The notes beneath the pieces were generated by a model. That model was given only the letters and a program-made list of their open reading frames with translations. It was not told the origin of the DNA and ran no database searches. DNA of 64,000 bases. Source: Saccharothrix ecbatanensis. GTDB lineage: Bacteria; Actinomycetota; Actinomycetes; Mycobacteriales; Pseudonocardiaceae. The DNA lies in contig NZ_JACHMO010000001.1 in NCBI RefSeq assembly GCF_014205015.1, positions 1,240,001-1,304,000 of the forward strand. The letters run 5' to 3'. Made by a program: the position numbers and the translations under genes. Numbering within the stretch: the stretch's first letter is position 1; every line of letters starts with the position of its first letter. Shown here piece after piece: positions 15,742-24,601 of the stretch.

Positions 15742-17652
15742 TCACCTGGGCGCGAGCACGGGGAAGGGGATGAGCAGTCGTTCGGCGATGGCGTCGGCGT
15801 CGCGCAAGAACAGCGTGCGCATGCCGGGCCGGCTGCTGCCGACCTGCGTGAACCAGCGCGTGTGCTCGGTGGGCAGGCCGAGCGCGTGCGCGCCGGGCAC
15901 CTCCTCGCCGTGCCGGTCCAGCAACGCGAACGGCGCCGGGGTGACGTCGACCCCGCCGGTCTCGAACACCTCGCCCGTCACCGGGTCGCGCTCCACGAAC
16001 TGCGTCACCAGGCCGCGCGCGACCAGGTCCTCGTACAGCTGCGAGGTGTCCCGACGCAGGTCCGGCTGGGGGATGCGGGCGTCGACCAGCGCCGCCACCT
16101 CGGTCCGCGAGTCGGTGACGTCGACCGAGGACACCACGAACGTGTCACGTGCCGGGTCGCACTCGTAGCGGACCTGCGGACCGACCACGGTCACCACGCC
16201 CACCTCGATCAACGCGAGCAGCTGCTCCACCCGCTCCACCGGCGGCCCCGCGGACAGCAGCGCGTTCATCGGCACGTACCAGCCGAGGAAGTCGTCCCGG
16301 TGCGAACGGACGGTCAGGCCGCCGAAGTCCACCGCCACGCGGATGGTGTTGCGGATGTCGCGCAGCACGTCGAGCGCCGCCTTGACGGGACCGTCGACGT
16401 TGCCGCGCCTGGCCTCGTCGATGTCCTTGGCCATCAGGTCGAGCAGCGTCGCCCGGAACGCGGCGGGGTGCGTGAACCGCTCGCCCCCGAACGGCCGCGC
16501 GAGCCGTTCCAGGTCCAGCCCGGCGTCCGGGGCCAGGCCGTGCTCGGCCATGAGCGCGGCCTTCGGTCCACCGTGGCGCAGGACGCGGGCGTGCCGGTCG
16601 GCGAACCGGGCGGCGACCGCGTCACCCTGCCGGGAACGCACCAGGGTGGTGAGGTAGACGTGGTCCACCTCCTTCTGGATCAGCGGCATGATCTGGCCGG
16701 TGAAGTCCAGTCCGGCCGCGCCGGCCCGCGCCTTCGCCTCGCGCACCGCGTCCGTGGTGAACACGACCGGCTGGTGCACGTGATCGGGTCGCTTCTGGTT
16801 CGCGCCGCGCGCCAGGATCGGCATCCCGCTGCGCGACCCGGCGAAGATCAGCGGTTCACGACCGCTCGCCACGTACCGCATGGCGCCGGCGACGTCCCGC
16901 CGGAACACCCCGCCACGCCCCACCGTCAGCGACAGCAGGATGTCGTAGAACCCGAGGCCCATGCCGATCACGCCGACGGGTGTGCCGGGCGCGATGAGGT
17001 CGAGCGGCAGGTCCGCGGCGGAATCCCCGCTCAGGTACGTCAATCCCGGCCGGGTGGCGGCGAAGTCGGCCAGCGCCAGCTCGGACGCACCGGGTCGGGA
17101 CACCGGGTGACCGGTGGCCAGCACCACCCGGTCGACCACCAGCGGCTCGGAGCGGTCCGACAACGTCAGCGCGAACCCGCCGTCGGGCAGCGGCGCCATC
17201 GTGGTGACGCGCGCGGTGACCGGTCGCACGACCATGCCGTCGGGCAGGTGGTCGACCACGCTGCGGTACACGTGCCGCAGGTAGTGCCCGTAGACGACGC
17301 GCGGCGCGTAGCCGTCCGGGCCGATCGACGCCTGCTCCGGGTCGGGGGAGCGGGCCAGCCACTGCGCCACGCTGGGTCCGGCGCCCGCGCGGTCCGGTCC
17401 GCCGTCGGGCTCGCCGGAGTACATGGTCACCTGGCCCGCGACCGTGTTCATGGTGAACCACGGCTGCTGGTCGGTGCGCCAGATCCGGCCGCAGCCCACT
17501 TGGACGGCGTCGATCGCGAACACCTCCGGCCCCGATCCGTGGTGGTCGTCGGCGCGGAGGGCGAGGCGTTCGAGCACCGAGATGCCACGGGGGCCCATGC
17601 CGATGATGGCGATCCTGGGCCCGTGCGACACCGGGTCGTCGGCTGAGGACAC
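15742..17652 (-). CDS. FAD/NAD(P)-binding protein (NAD_binding_9 type)
   Basis: The 636-residue protein opens with a dinucleotide-binding motif (RIAIIGMGPRGISVLERL) and has a second one at about 235-250 (VGVIGMGLGFYDILLSL), with VDRVVLATGH between them. This is the layout of the FAD-NAD(P)-binding Pfam family whose members include oxidoreductases of unknown substrate. The C-terminal 300 residues are mostly helical and without a recognised motif. The frame is open far upstream to 18486, but GTG 17652 is chosen because GGGAG lies 5 bases before it and the sequence above belongs to the mutase gene. It lies 11 bases after the mutase stop, so it is co-transcribed. Confidence 0.82.
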   Translation of the reverse strand: MSSADDPVSHGPRIAIIGMGPRGISVLERLALRADDHHGSGPEVFAIDAVQVGCGRIWRTDQQPWFTMNTVAGQVTMYSGEPDGGPDRAGAGPSVAQWLARSPDPEQASIGPDGYAPRVVYGHYLRHVYRSVVDHLPDGMVVRPVTARVTTMAPLPDGGFALTLSDRSEPLVVDRVVLATGHPVSRPGASELALADFAATRPGLTYLSGDSAADLPLDLIAPGTPVGVIGMGLGFYDILLSLTVGRGGVFRRDVAGAMRYVASGREPLIFAGSRSGMPILARGANQKRPDHVHQPVVFTTDAVREAKARAGAAGLDFTGQIMPLIQKEVDHVYLTTLVRSRQGDAVAARFADRHARVLRHGGPKAALMAEHGLAPDAGLDLERLARPFGGERFTHPAAFRATLLDLMAKDIDEARRGNVDGPVKAALDVLRDIRNTIRVAVDFGGLTVRSHRDDFLGWYVPMNALLSAGPPVERVEQLLALIEVGVVTVVGPQVRYECDPARDTFVVSSVDVTDSRTEVAALVDARIPQPDLRRDTSQLYEDLVARGLVTQFVERDPVTGEVFETGGVDVTPAPFALLDRHGEEVPGAHALGLPTEHTRWFTQVGSSRPGMRTLFLRDADAIAERLLIPFPVLAPR

Positions 17653-17663
17653 GATCACTCCCG

Positions 17664-18923
17664 TCAGTCGGTCAGGTGCGGGCGTGCGGGCGTGCGGGCG
17701 AGCACGTTGTCGTAGCGGTGCTCGACGTGCGTGAGCATCGCCAGCAGGGAACGGGCGGTGAGCGCTTCGGGCGGCAGGGCGCGGGTCAGGCCCTTGATCG
17801 GCATCGAGCCGATCGACACCCACCGCAACCGGCCACGCTCGTCCAGCGCGGCACGCGTCCGGCCCGCGTTGTCCGGGTGCAGGCAGTACGGGACGTCGAG
17901 CCAGCCGCGCTGGAACGCCAGTTCCAGCGTGCGGCCGAGGTCGTCGTCCAGGCCGAGCACGGCCTCCACGAGGGCCCGCGCCTCCGCGAGCACCCCGGTC
18001 TGCGCGGGCCGCAGCTCTTCGGTCGGTGGCCGCACGGCGTCGAGGGCGTGGCGCAGCGCGGCGACGTTCTCCGCGGGCGTCGGGATGCGGTGCGCCTCGA
18101 CCTCCGTCTTGACGATCACCCGCTCCGCGCCCGAGCGGACCGCCAGCTCGACGCTGTCGCGCAGCAGCGTGGTCGCGCCCGTCGTGCTGCGCGGGTACAC
18201 GCCCATGTAGGTGTAGAGCACTACGTGCCACCGCACGTCCGGCAGCAGTTCGCCGGCCAGGGTGCGCAACGCCGCGATGGCCTCCAGGTCTTGTGCCGCG
18301 TTGGTCTGCTGCGCGTAGCTGAGCGACACGCTCCGCAGGCCGTGCGCGCGGAAGAACAACGCTTCCAGCACGGACAACGCCACGAGGAGGCCGGGCGGGC
18401 ACAGCTGGCCGAGCATGCACCCGCCGAACGTCTCCAGGTGCGCGTCCGGGCTGTGCCCTCCCATCAGCTCGCAGGTGCGCCGCCACTCCCGCACCGAATC
18501 GCGCAGCGGGGTCCGGCTGTAGGGCAGGCAGTAGGACACGGGCCCGCCCTCGGTGGCGTCGAGCCCGGCGTCCAGCAGGGTGCGCACGATGTCGTACGGC
18601 GCGGGGCTGCCGTGCCGCACTTGGACCGGGAAGTCCGCCGCCACAACGCCTTCGAGCATCCGGCGGGTGACGTCCGCACCGTGCACGACGAGGGGGAACC
18701 CGTTGAGCGGCGCCCCGTCACGCAGGGCTCGTCGTGCGGCGTCGTGCACGCCCACTCTGGTGTAGCTGTCCAGGGTGATCGTGCCGACGGTGCGTCCCGG
18801 CACGGCGCGCACCGCCAGCAGCCCTTCCCGCATCCGCGCGGGTTCGGCGAAGCCCATGCGGGGCTGCACCACCAGCTTGCCCCGGGCCGCCGCGTCGGCG
18901 ACGAACGCGGAGAACGACGTCAC
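17664..18923 (-). CDS. Glutamate (methylaspartate) mutase large-subunit-like protein
   Basis: The 419-residue product resembles the epsilon (catalytic barrel) subunit of cobalamin-dependent glutamate mutase: RGKLVVQPRMGF, a central ETFGGCMLGQLCPP segment and YAQQTNAAQDLEAI are family-like. It is somewhat shorter than the usual 480 or so residues. Its ATG overlaps the stop of the B12-binding subunit gene by 4 bases, so the two should form one complex. The expected chemistry is a radical carbon-skeleton rearrangement, glutamate to 3-methylaspartate or a related acid. The cupin, FAD protein and CoA ligase neighbours are not those of glutamate fermentation, which argues for a biosynthetic role. 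Confidence 0.82.
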   Translation of the reverse strand: MTSFSAFVADAAARGKLVVQPRMGFAEPARMREGLLAVRAVPGRTVGTITLDSYTRVGVHDAARRALRDGAPLNGFPLVVHGADVTRRMLEGVVAADFPVQVRHGSPAPYDIVRTLLDAGLDATEGGPVSYCLPYSRTPLRDSVREWRRTCELMGGHSPDAHLETFGGCMLGQLCPPGLLVALSVLEALFFRAHGLRSVSLSYAQQTNAAQDLEAIAALRTLAGELLPDVRWHVVLYTYMGVYPRSTTGATTLLRDSVELAVRSGAERVIVKTEVEAHRIPTPAENVAALRHALDAVRPPTEELRPAQTGVLAEARALVEAVLGLDDDLGRTLELAFQRGWLDVPYCLHPDNAGRTRAALDERGRLRWVSIGSMPIKGLTRALPPEALTARSLLAMLTHVEHRYDNVLARTPARPHLTD

Positions 18924-19378
18924 GACGTGGTCCTGCCGCTGGGCAAAGCCGGTCGGCGCAACCCTTCGACGTAGCCGACCAGCCGCTGCGGATCGCTGTC
19001 CTCCACCACCATGTCGAACCCGGCGGCGATCAGCGCGTGCCGCGACTCCGCCCCGCCGCCCACACCGAGCTTGCCGCCGATGACCAGCCGCAGGTCGGCC
19101 GTGTCCGGGTCGGCGCGCAGCAGGCGGGCCAGCCGCACACCGTCCAGGTGGCCGTGACCGTTCACGGTGCTGATCACGACGAGGTCAGGGCGGTGGTCGC
19201 GGCAGTGCTCCAGGAGCAGTTCCTCGGGCACGCACGCGCCGAGGTTCGTCACCAGGCACCCGTGTTCCTCCAGCAGCAGTTGGAGGAACACGAGGTTCCA
19301 GGTGTGCGCGTCGGAGAACACGCTCGACAGCACGACCCGGACCGGTCGGACGGCGAGCGCGGTCGGGGCGTTGCTCAC
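18920..19378 (-). CDS. B12-binding small subunit of mutase (MutS/GlmS-like)
   Basis: This 152-residue protein has the Rossmann-like cobalamin-binding fold: VVLSSVFSDAHTWNLVFLQ, then LVVISTVNGHG and LVIGGKLGVGG. The cobalt-ligating His is His25 with Asp23 before it; the usual Gly of the D-x-H-x-x-G motif is Asn28 here. The start is GTG 19378, which overlaps the cupin stop by 4 bases (GTGA). It pairs with the large subunit encoded immediately downstream. The base-off/His-on binding mode is expected from the family. Confidence 0.85.
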   Translation of the reverse strand: MSNAPTALAVRPVRVVLSSVFSDAHTWNLVFLQLLLEEHGCLVTNLGACVPEELLLEHCRDHRPDLVVISTVNGHGHLDGVRLARLLRADPDTADLRLVIGGKLGVGGGAESRHALIAAGFDMVVEDSDPQRLVGYVEGLRRPALPSGRTTS

Positions 19379-19761
19379 CGGGCGTCGTTGGGCCGGGCCT
19401 CGGCGGGCCTGGTCCGGATGGCCAGCACGGTGCACCCGGCGGCGCTGGACATCTGGTGCTTGCTGCCGGGGCCCTCGACCACGAGCGCGCCCTTCTTGAA
19501 CGAGTGGCCGTCGCTGTGGTCGAGCGAGCCGTCGAGGACGAGCATCAGCTCCCAGCCGAGGTGCTCGTGGAAGTCGCCGTGCGCCCCCGGGGGGAAGCGC
19601 AGCAGCAGGCCGACGGACACGTCGCCGGTCTCGGGGTTCGGCGCCCACAGCACGTGGTGCTCGACGCCTTCGCGGCCGGGCTCGACCCACTTGGTCCACT
19701 CGATGTCGGTCAGGTCGAAGCCGTTCCGAATTACGTCCTCGATGATTTTCATGTCAGACAC
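19375..19761 (-). CDS. Cupin-domain protein, first gene of mutase operon
   Basis: The 128-residue single-domain cupin has metal-ligand-like residues in GDFHEHLGWELMLVLDGSLD and a second conserved strand set ending GPGSKHQMSS. It could bind iron, zinc or manganese and act as an isomerase, dioxygenase or sensor. The GTG at 19761 follows GGGAG at 7 bases; an internal ATG at 19752 is possible. It is coupled by a 4-base overlap to the B12-binding subunit. The 200-base gap above (19762-19961) must hold the operon promoter; I could not identify its elements. Confidence 0.8.
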   Translation of the reverse strand: MSDMKIIEDVIRNGFDLTDIEWTKWVEPGREGVEHHVLWAPNPETGDVSVGLLLRFPPGAHGDFHEHLGWELMLVLDGSLDHSDGHSFKKGALVVEGPGSKHQMSSAAGCTVLAIRTRPAEARPNDAR

Positions 19762-19961
19762 GGGCGCGCTCCCAGTAAATAGGCTCCGCTGCGGTTCGAT
19801 CGATGCGCCACGATGGTGAAGTGTTGCGGCGTAAAGGTTCCAGCGGTTTCACGCTAGCCGGCGGACGAAGGATCCGCGCTGTCGTCCTGACGATGTGCGA
19901 CCATCGGAAAAATCGATGCGGCGTGGTTCGGCGCGACGGGCGGGTGCGGGAATCCGAATTC

Positions 19962-20654
19962 TCACACGTGCGCCGACAGGTGCAGTCCGTGTACGGCGGC
20001 GACCACGGACGGGTGCGCGCCGAGCGGCGCGGCCACCACGACGTCGGGGTGGACCCGCCGTGCCGCGTTCACGATCCGGTCCGGCAGCCGTCCGGGGGCG
20101 AGGAACCAGGACGCCACGGCGATGCGGCGCGCGCCGAGGTCCTTCAGCTCGGCGATCGCGTCGGTGACGTCCGGCGCGCAGGTGGCGAACGCGGGCCGGA
20201 CACCGGCCCAGCCGTGCTCGCGTGCCCACCGGTCGGCGAGGTCCGCGACCGCCGCGTTGGCCGCCGCGTGCGACGAACCCGCGCCGGCGAGCACCACGCC
20301 CAGCCGGTCGTCACCCGGCCGCACACCGACCTCGGCGAGCCGTGCGAGCGCCGCGTCGGCGACCCGCGGGTCCGTCCCGATCACGTCGGTGACCCGAACC
20401 GACAGCCACGGCGCGCGCGTGGTCGCCGCGTCGACCATCTCCGGGATGTCGACCAGCGCGTGGTACGCGCTGCCGAGCAGCAAAGGGACTACCACCGCCT
20501 CGTCGTGCGGGCTCACGTCCGCGAGGACATCGGCGAGCAGCGGTTCGGACAGGTCGAGGAAGGCGTGCCGGGCGCCGGGCAGGGCGGCGACCAGTTGCCG
20601 GACAGCCGCCGCGGAACGCGGGTCACGGCTGCCGTGCGCGACGGCGATGAGCAC
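19962..20654 (-). CDS. Sirohydrochlorin chelatase (CbiX/SirB-like)
   Basis: The 230-residue protein starts LIAVAHGSRDPRSAAAV, the hallmark of CbiX/SirB chelatases, and has a second half beginning LGVVLAGAGSSHAAANA, so it is the two-domain long form. His7 and a second His in VVVPLLLGSAYHA are probable metal ligands. It inserts iron or cobalt into sirohydrochlorin. Here it follows sulfite reductase, whose siroheme it would complete. The GTG start abuts the stop codon of the permease gene (TAG then GTG), so it is the last gene of the sulfur run. Confidence 0.9.
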   Translation of the reverse strand: MLIAVAHGSRDPRSAAAVRQLVAALPGARHAFLDLSEPLLADVLADVSPHDEAVVVPLLLGSAYHALVDIPEMVDAATTRAPWLSVRVTDVIGTDPRVADAALARLAEVGVRPGDDRLGVVLAGAGSSHAAANAAVADLADRWAREHGWAGVRPAFATCAPDVTDAIAELKDLGARRIAVASWFLAPGRLPDRIVNAARRVHPDVVVAAPLGAHPSVVAAVHGLHLSAHV

Positions 20655-21536
20655 CTACAGCGCTCCGCCGAGGCCGCGTGCCCGGAGCACCGACCGCTCC
20701 AGCGGGCGGAACAGCACCAGCTCGATGCCGACACCCACGAAGAAGATCAGCACGATGGCGGCCATGACCAGCGACATGTCCGACAACGACATGCCGTTGT
20801 GCAGCACCTGACCGAGGCCGACGCCCAACTGCGGCGACGTGGCGATCAGCTCGGCGGCCATCAGCGACCGCCACGAGAACGCCCAGCCCTGCTTGAGCCC
20901 GGACAGGAAACCGGGCAGCGCGGCGGGCAGCAGCACGTGCCGGATCGCGGCCAGCCTCGACGCGCCGAGCACCACCCCGACCCGGTGGAAGATGGGCGGG
21001 ATCTGGTCCACGCCCGACACCAGGCCGTTCGCGATGGACGGGACCGCTCCCAGCAGCACCACGAAGTAGATGGCGTAGTCCGTCAGGCCGAACCACAGCA
21101 CGCCCGCGGGCACCCACGCCACCGACGGCAGGCTCTGCAACCCCGAGATCAACGGGCCGATGGCGCGTCGCACCGGTGAGACGTTGGCGATCAGCAGGCC
21201 GAGCGGCACCGCCACCACCACAGCCACGGCGAACCCGATCACCGCGCGGTGCACGGACACCCACAGGAAGCCGACGATGTCGCCGCTGCGGATCTGCTGC
21301 GCGATCTGGTCCAACACCGTGGCGGGCGCGGGCAGCTGGTACTCCGGCCAGATCGCCGATGCCCACAGCGCCTGCCACAGGCAGCCGATGACGACCAGCG
21401 CGACCACCGGCGGCAGCACGCGGCCCACGAACCGCGCCCGCCCGTTCGGCGGCGCGGAAGTCGGCGACGTCAGCGCGTCCAGCCCGGCCTCGACCGCCGC
21501 GTCGTCCTCCCGCTCGACGGAGCTACGCGAAGACAT
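20655..21536 (-). CDS. ABC transporter permease, sulfonate/nitrate/taurine type
   Basis: The 293-residue protein has six predicted membrane helices and the binding-protein-dependent permease loop around SLMAAELIATSPQLGVGLGQ. The family (SsuC/TauC/NrtB) imports small anions. It overlaps the ATPase gene by 14 bases and forms an importer with it and the lipoprotein. Location inside the sulfate-activation operon favours an organosulfonate or a sulfur oxyanion as substrate; nitrate is less likely by context. Confidence 0.88.
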   Translation of the reverse strand: MSSRSSVEREDDAAVEAGLDALTSPTSAPPNGRARFVGRVLPPVVALVVIGCLWQALWASAIWPEYQLPAPATVLDQIAQQIRSGDIVGFLWVSVHRAVIGFAVAVVVAVPLGLLIANVSPVRRAIGPLISGLQSLPSVAWVPAGVLWFGLTDYAIYFVVLLGAVPSIANGLVSGVDQIPPIFHRVGVVLGASRLAAIRHVLLPAALPGFLSGLKQGWAFSWRSLMAAELIATSPQLGVGLGQVLHNGMSLSDMSLVMAAIVLIFFVGVGIELVLFRPLERSVLRARGLGGAL

Positions 21537-22284
21537 GGCTGCTGATCACCTCCCGGAGCCTGGTGTTGATCTCGTCGACGAGGTCGTCCTGGCCGGAAAC
21601 GGACCACTCCTGCATGACCCGGCCAGGCCGGGACGACAGCAGCACCACGCGCTGGCCCAGCCGCACGGCCTCGCGCACGTCGTGCGTGACGAACACGACC
21701 GCGGTGCCCGTCTCGCGCCACACCCGCAGCAACTCCGCCTGGAGCACGTCACGCGTGATGGCGTCGAGCGCGGAGAACGGCTCGTCCATGAGCAGCAGGG
21801 CGTTGTCGTCACCGGTGCACGCCAGCGCGCGGGCCAGCGCGACCCGTTGCCGCATCCCGCCGGACAGCTCGTGCGGCCGCTTGCCGCCCGTCCCGGCCAA
21901 CCGGACCAGGCCCAGCAACTGCTCGGTGCGTTCCCGGCGGGCCCGCCGGTCCATCCCGGCCAGCCGCAACGGCAGCTCGACGTTCTGCGCCGCCGTCAGC
22001 CACGGCAACAACGCCGCCTCCTGGAACATGACGGCGGGCCGCCCGGTGGTCAGCTCCACCCGGCCAGAGGTGGGTGCCTCCAGGGTGCCGATCAGGTTGA
22101 GCAGGGTCGACTTGCCGCAGCCGGACGCGCCGAGCAGGCAGACGAACTCGCCCGGACGCACGGTGAGGTCGACGCGGTCGACGGCCGTGACGGCGGACTC
22201 GCCGTGGCCGAACGTCTTGCTGACCGCCGTCAGCCGGACCGCGTAATCCGTCGCGGTGGACAGCGGTTCGAGGGTGCTGGTCAT
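21523..22284 (-). CDS. ABC transporter ATPase, sulfonate type
   Basis: The 253-residue ATPase has Walker A (GASGCGKST), signature LSGGMRQR, Walker B (ALLLMDEPFSALD) and the switch His in VTHDVREAV. It belongs to the SsuB/TauB/NrtD group. The start overlaps the binding-protein stop by 4 bases and the end overlaps the permease start. It powers import by the adjacent permease. Confidence 0.92.
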   Translation of the reverse strand: MTSTLEPLSTATDYAVRLTAVSKTFGHGESAVTAVDRVDLTVRPGEFVCLLGASGCGKSTLLNLIGTLEAPTSGRVELTTGRPAVMFQEAALLPWLTAAQNVELPLRLAGMDRRARRERTEQLLGLVRLAGTGGKRPHELSGGMRQRVALARALACTGDDNALLLMDEPFSALDAITRDVLQAELLRVWRETGTAVVFVTHDVREAVRLGQRVVLLSSRPGRVMQEWSVSGQDDLVDEINTRLREVISSHVFA

Positions 22285-23306
22285 TGGTTCCCCTGTGCGG
22301 TGGTGGGCAGGCCGAGTTCGGACAGCACCGCGGTCAACGGGCCTGGCTCGACGAACCCGGCCAGGTCGATCGGTGCCTTGAGGACACCCGTGGCGTGGGC
22401 GTCACGAGCCAACTGGTCGAACGCCGCCGCGTTGGGATCGGTGGTGAGCCGGATGTTGGCGAAGGCGCGCTCGGTCGTGGCCTCGGGCAATGCACGGCCC
22501 GTCGCCTTTCGCAGGTGGGTGTTCAGGTCCTGCTTGGCCCGCGCCGGGTCCCGGGTGGCGGACTGCTCCGCCCGCACCAGCCCGCGCAGCACCGCCCGCA
22601 CGGTCTCCGGGTGAGCTTCGAGGAACGGCGTCCGCACCACGACCACGGTGGACGGGAACTCGCCCCCCGGCCACAGGCTCTGCTCGTCCACGAGGACGTG
22701 CGCGCCCGCTTCCAGCACCAGCCGCGACGACCACGGCTCGGGCAGCCAGGCGCCGTCCAACTGCCCCTTGGCGAACCCGTCGAGCGCCCGCGCGCTCTCC
22801 ACGTTGGTCACGTTCACCACGTCGGTGAGCTGCGAGGCGGCCAGCCACTTCTTCAACGCGATGTCCTGGGTGTTGCCCAGGGCGGGGCTGGCGATCGTGC
22901 GGCCGATCAGCTGCTGCGGCCGGTCGATCCCCGGCTTGACCACCAGCTGCGCGCCGCGCGACGTGGCGCCGGAGACCAGCCGGATCGCCTCGCCTTCGGA
23001 CTTGGCGTAGGCGTTGATGGCCGGGCCGGGACCGAGGAACGCCATGTCCAGCGACCCGCCGAGCAACGCGTTCACCGCCGCGCCGCCGTCGTTGAAGGTG
23101 ACCGGGACGAACCCGGTCTCGCCCAGTTCGGCGGTGAACAGCCCGCGCTCCACCCCCAACAGCGCCGACGCGTGGGTGATGTTGGGGAAGTAGCCGAGCC
23201 GGACCTCGACGGCCGGGCCCTGGTCGGCCATCGGGGTCCGTTCCCCGCGGTCGGCCCTGGTGCAGCCGACCAGGACCAGCAGGAGCGCGAGCAGCACTCG
23301 GATCAC
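22281..23306 (-). CDS. Sulfonate-type ABC substrate-binding lipoprotein
   Basis: The 341-residue protein has a lipoprotein signal with lipobox LVLVGC near residue 15, followed by a periplasmic-binding fold of the SsuA/TauA/NMT1 type (VRLGYFPNITHASALLG, AFLGPGPAINAY, GAWLPEPWSSRL). It captures substrate outside the membrane for the adjacent permease. The GTG start overlaps the cysN stop by 4 bases (GTGA), which ties transport to sulfate activation in one transcript. Confidence 0.9.
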   Translation of the reverse strand: MIRVLLALLLVLVGCTRADRGERTPMADQGPAVEVRLGYFPNITHASALLGVERGLFTAELGETGFVPVTFNDGGAAVNALLGGSLDMAFLGPGPAINAYAKSEGEAIRLVSGATSRGAQLVVKPGIDRPQQLIGRTIASPALGNTQDIALKKWLAASQLTDVVNVTNVESARALDGFAKGQLDGAWLPEPWSSRLVLEAGAHVLVDEQSLWPGGEFPSTVVVVRTPFLEAHPETVRAVLRGLVRAEQSATRDPARAKQDLNTHLRKATGRALPEATTERAFANIRLTTDPNAAAFDQLARDAHATGVLKAPIDLAGFVEPGPLTAVLSELGLPTTAQGNQ

Positions 23307-24601
23307 GGCACGCCCGCCAGCGCGACATCCCGGGTGATGGTGCTGAGGGGGTCGCCGACCAGGCCGGCGGCGAGCGTGCTGCCGTCGGCCGCGTCGATGA
23401 CCAGGAAGCTGCCCATGTGACGGCTCTTGGTGTAGTCGTCCAGCGGGACGGCGGTGGTGGTGCGGACCGTCACCTGGCCGATCTCGTTGAGCGTCAACGT
23501 GCCCGGGTCTTCGACCGTGGTCAGGTTCTGCTCGTCGAACCGTGTGTGCAGGTGGGTGACGATGGCCTGCACGGTCCGTGTGCCGTGTTTGACCAGGACG
23601 CGGGCGCCGGGGGTCAGGGCCTTCTCGGACAGCCAGCACACGGTGGCGTCGAATTCGTCGGTCACTCTGGGGGGCACGGCCGCGCCGGCGATGAGGTCGC
23701 CGCGGGAGATGTCGAGGTCGTGTGCGAGGAGCAGGGTCACGGACTGGCCGGAGGCGGCTTGGTCCAGTGGGCCGTCGGCGGTGTCGATGCCGGTGACGGT
23801 GGAGCGCAGCCCGTCGGGCAGCACGGCGATCTCGTCGCCGACCCGCACGGTGCCGGCGGCGACCTGGCCGGCGTAGCCGCGGTAGTCGGGGTAGTCGGCG
23901 GTGCGGGGCCGGATCACGTACTGGACGGGGAAGCGGAACGGGGCGTCGTGCGGGTCGACGTCGACCGGCACCGTCTCCAGGTGCTCCAGCAGGGTGGGGC
24001 CGTCGTACCAGGGTGTCCGGTCGGAGCGTTCCACGACGTTGTCGCCCGCGAGCGCGGACACCGGGATCGTCACGACGGCGTCGTCGGGGTAGCCCAGGGC
24101 GGTGGCGTGGGCGGTGAATTCCTTGGCGATGCGGGAGAACGTCGCCTCGTCGTGGTCGACCAGGTCGATCTTGTTGACCGCGAGCACCAGGCGCGGCACC
24201 CCGAGCAGCGCCAGCACGGCGGCGTGGCGGCGGGTCTGCTCGATGACGCCCTTGCGCGCGTCCACGAGCAGCACGCCGAGCTGCGCGGTGGACGCGCCGG
24301 TGACGGTGTTGCGGGTGTACTGGACGTGGCCGGGGGTGTCGGCGAGCACGAACGACCGCTTGGGCGTGGCGAAGTAGCGGTAGGCCACGTCGATGGTGAT
24401 GCCCTGCTCGCGCTCGGAGCGCAGGCCGTCGACGAGCAGGGACAGGTCGGGGGTGCTCAGGCCGCGGTCGGCGCTGGCGCGGTGCACCGCGTCGAGGGTG
24501 TCGGCCAGCACGGATTTGGTGTCGTACAGCAGCCTGCCGACCAGGGTGGACTTGCCGTCGTCCACACTGCCCGCGGTCGCCAGCCTCAACAGGTCGCTCA
24601 T
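23303..24601 (-). CDS. cysN: Sulfate adenylyltransferase subunit 1 (GTPase)
   Basis: The 432-residue protein has translation-factor-like GTPase motifs: GSVDDGKSTL, DTPGH and NKID. It drives ATP sulfurylase (with CysD) by GTP hydrolysis to form APS from sulfate and ATP. There is no C-terminal APS kinase domain, consistent with direct APS reduction by the neighbouring reductase. Its ATG directly follows the cysD stop codon. Confidence 0.95.
   Translation of the reverse strand: MSDLLRLATAGSVDDGKSTLVGRLLYDTKSVLADTLDAVHRASADRGLSTPDLSLLVDGLRSEREQGITIDVAYRYFATPKRSFVLADTPGHVQYTRNTVTGASTAQLGVLLVDARKGVIEQTRRHAAVLALLGVPRLVLAVNKIDLVDHDEATFSRIAKEFTAHATALGYPDDAVVTIPVSALAGDNVVERSDRTPWYDGPTLLEHLETVPVDVDPHDAPFRFPVQYVIRPRTADYPDYRGYAGQVAAGTVRVGDEIAVLPDGLRSTVTGIDTADGPLDQAASGQSVTLLLAHDLDISRGDLIAGAAVPPRVTDEFDATVCWLSEKALTPGARVLVKHGTRTVQAIVTHLHTRFDEQNLTTVEDPGTLTLNEIGQVTVRTTTAVPLDDYTKSRHMGSFLVIDAADGSTLAAGLVGDPLSTITRDVALAGVP

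Noticed and set aside
17653..18486. Upstream extension of the FAD/NAD(P) protein
   Set aside because: The frame is open but it overlaps the mutase large-subunit gene almost entirely and its residues show no relation to the FAD family; GTG 17652 has a ribosome site.
20655..23306. Nitrate or nitrite uptake system
   Set aside because: The importer family does include nitrate transporters, but every other gene in the run serves sulfur assimilation.
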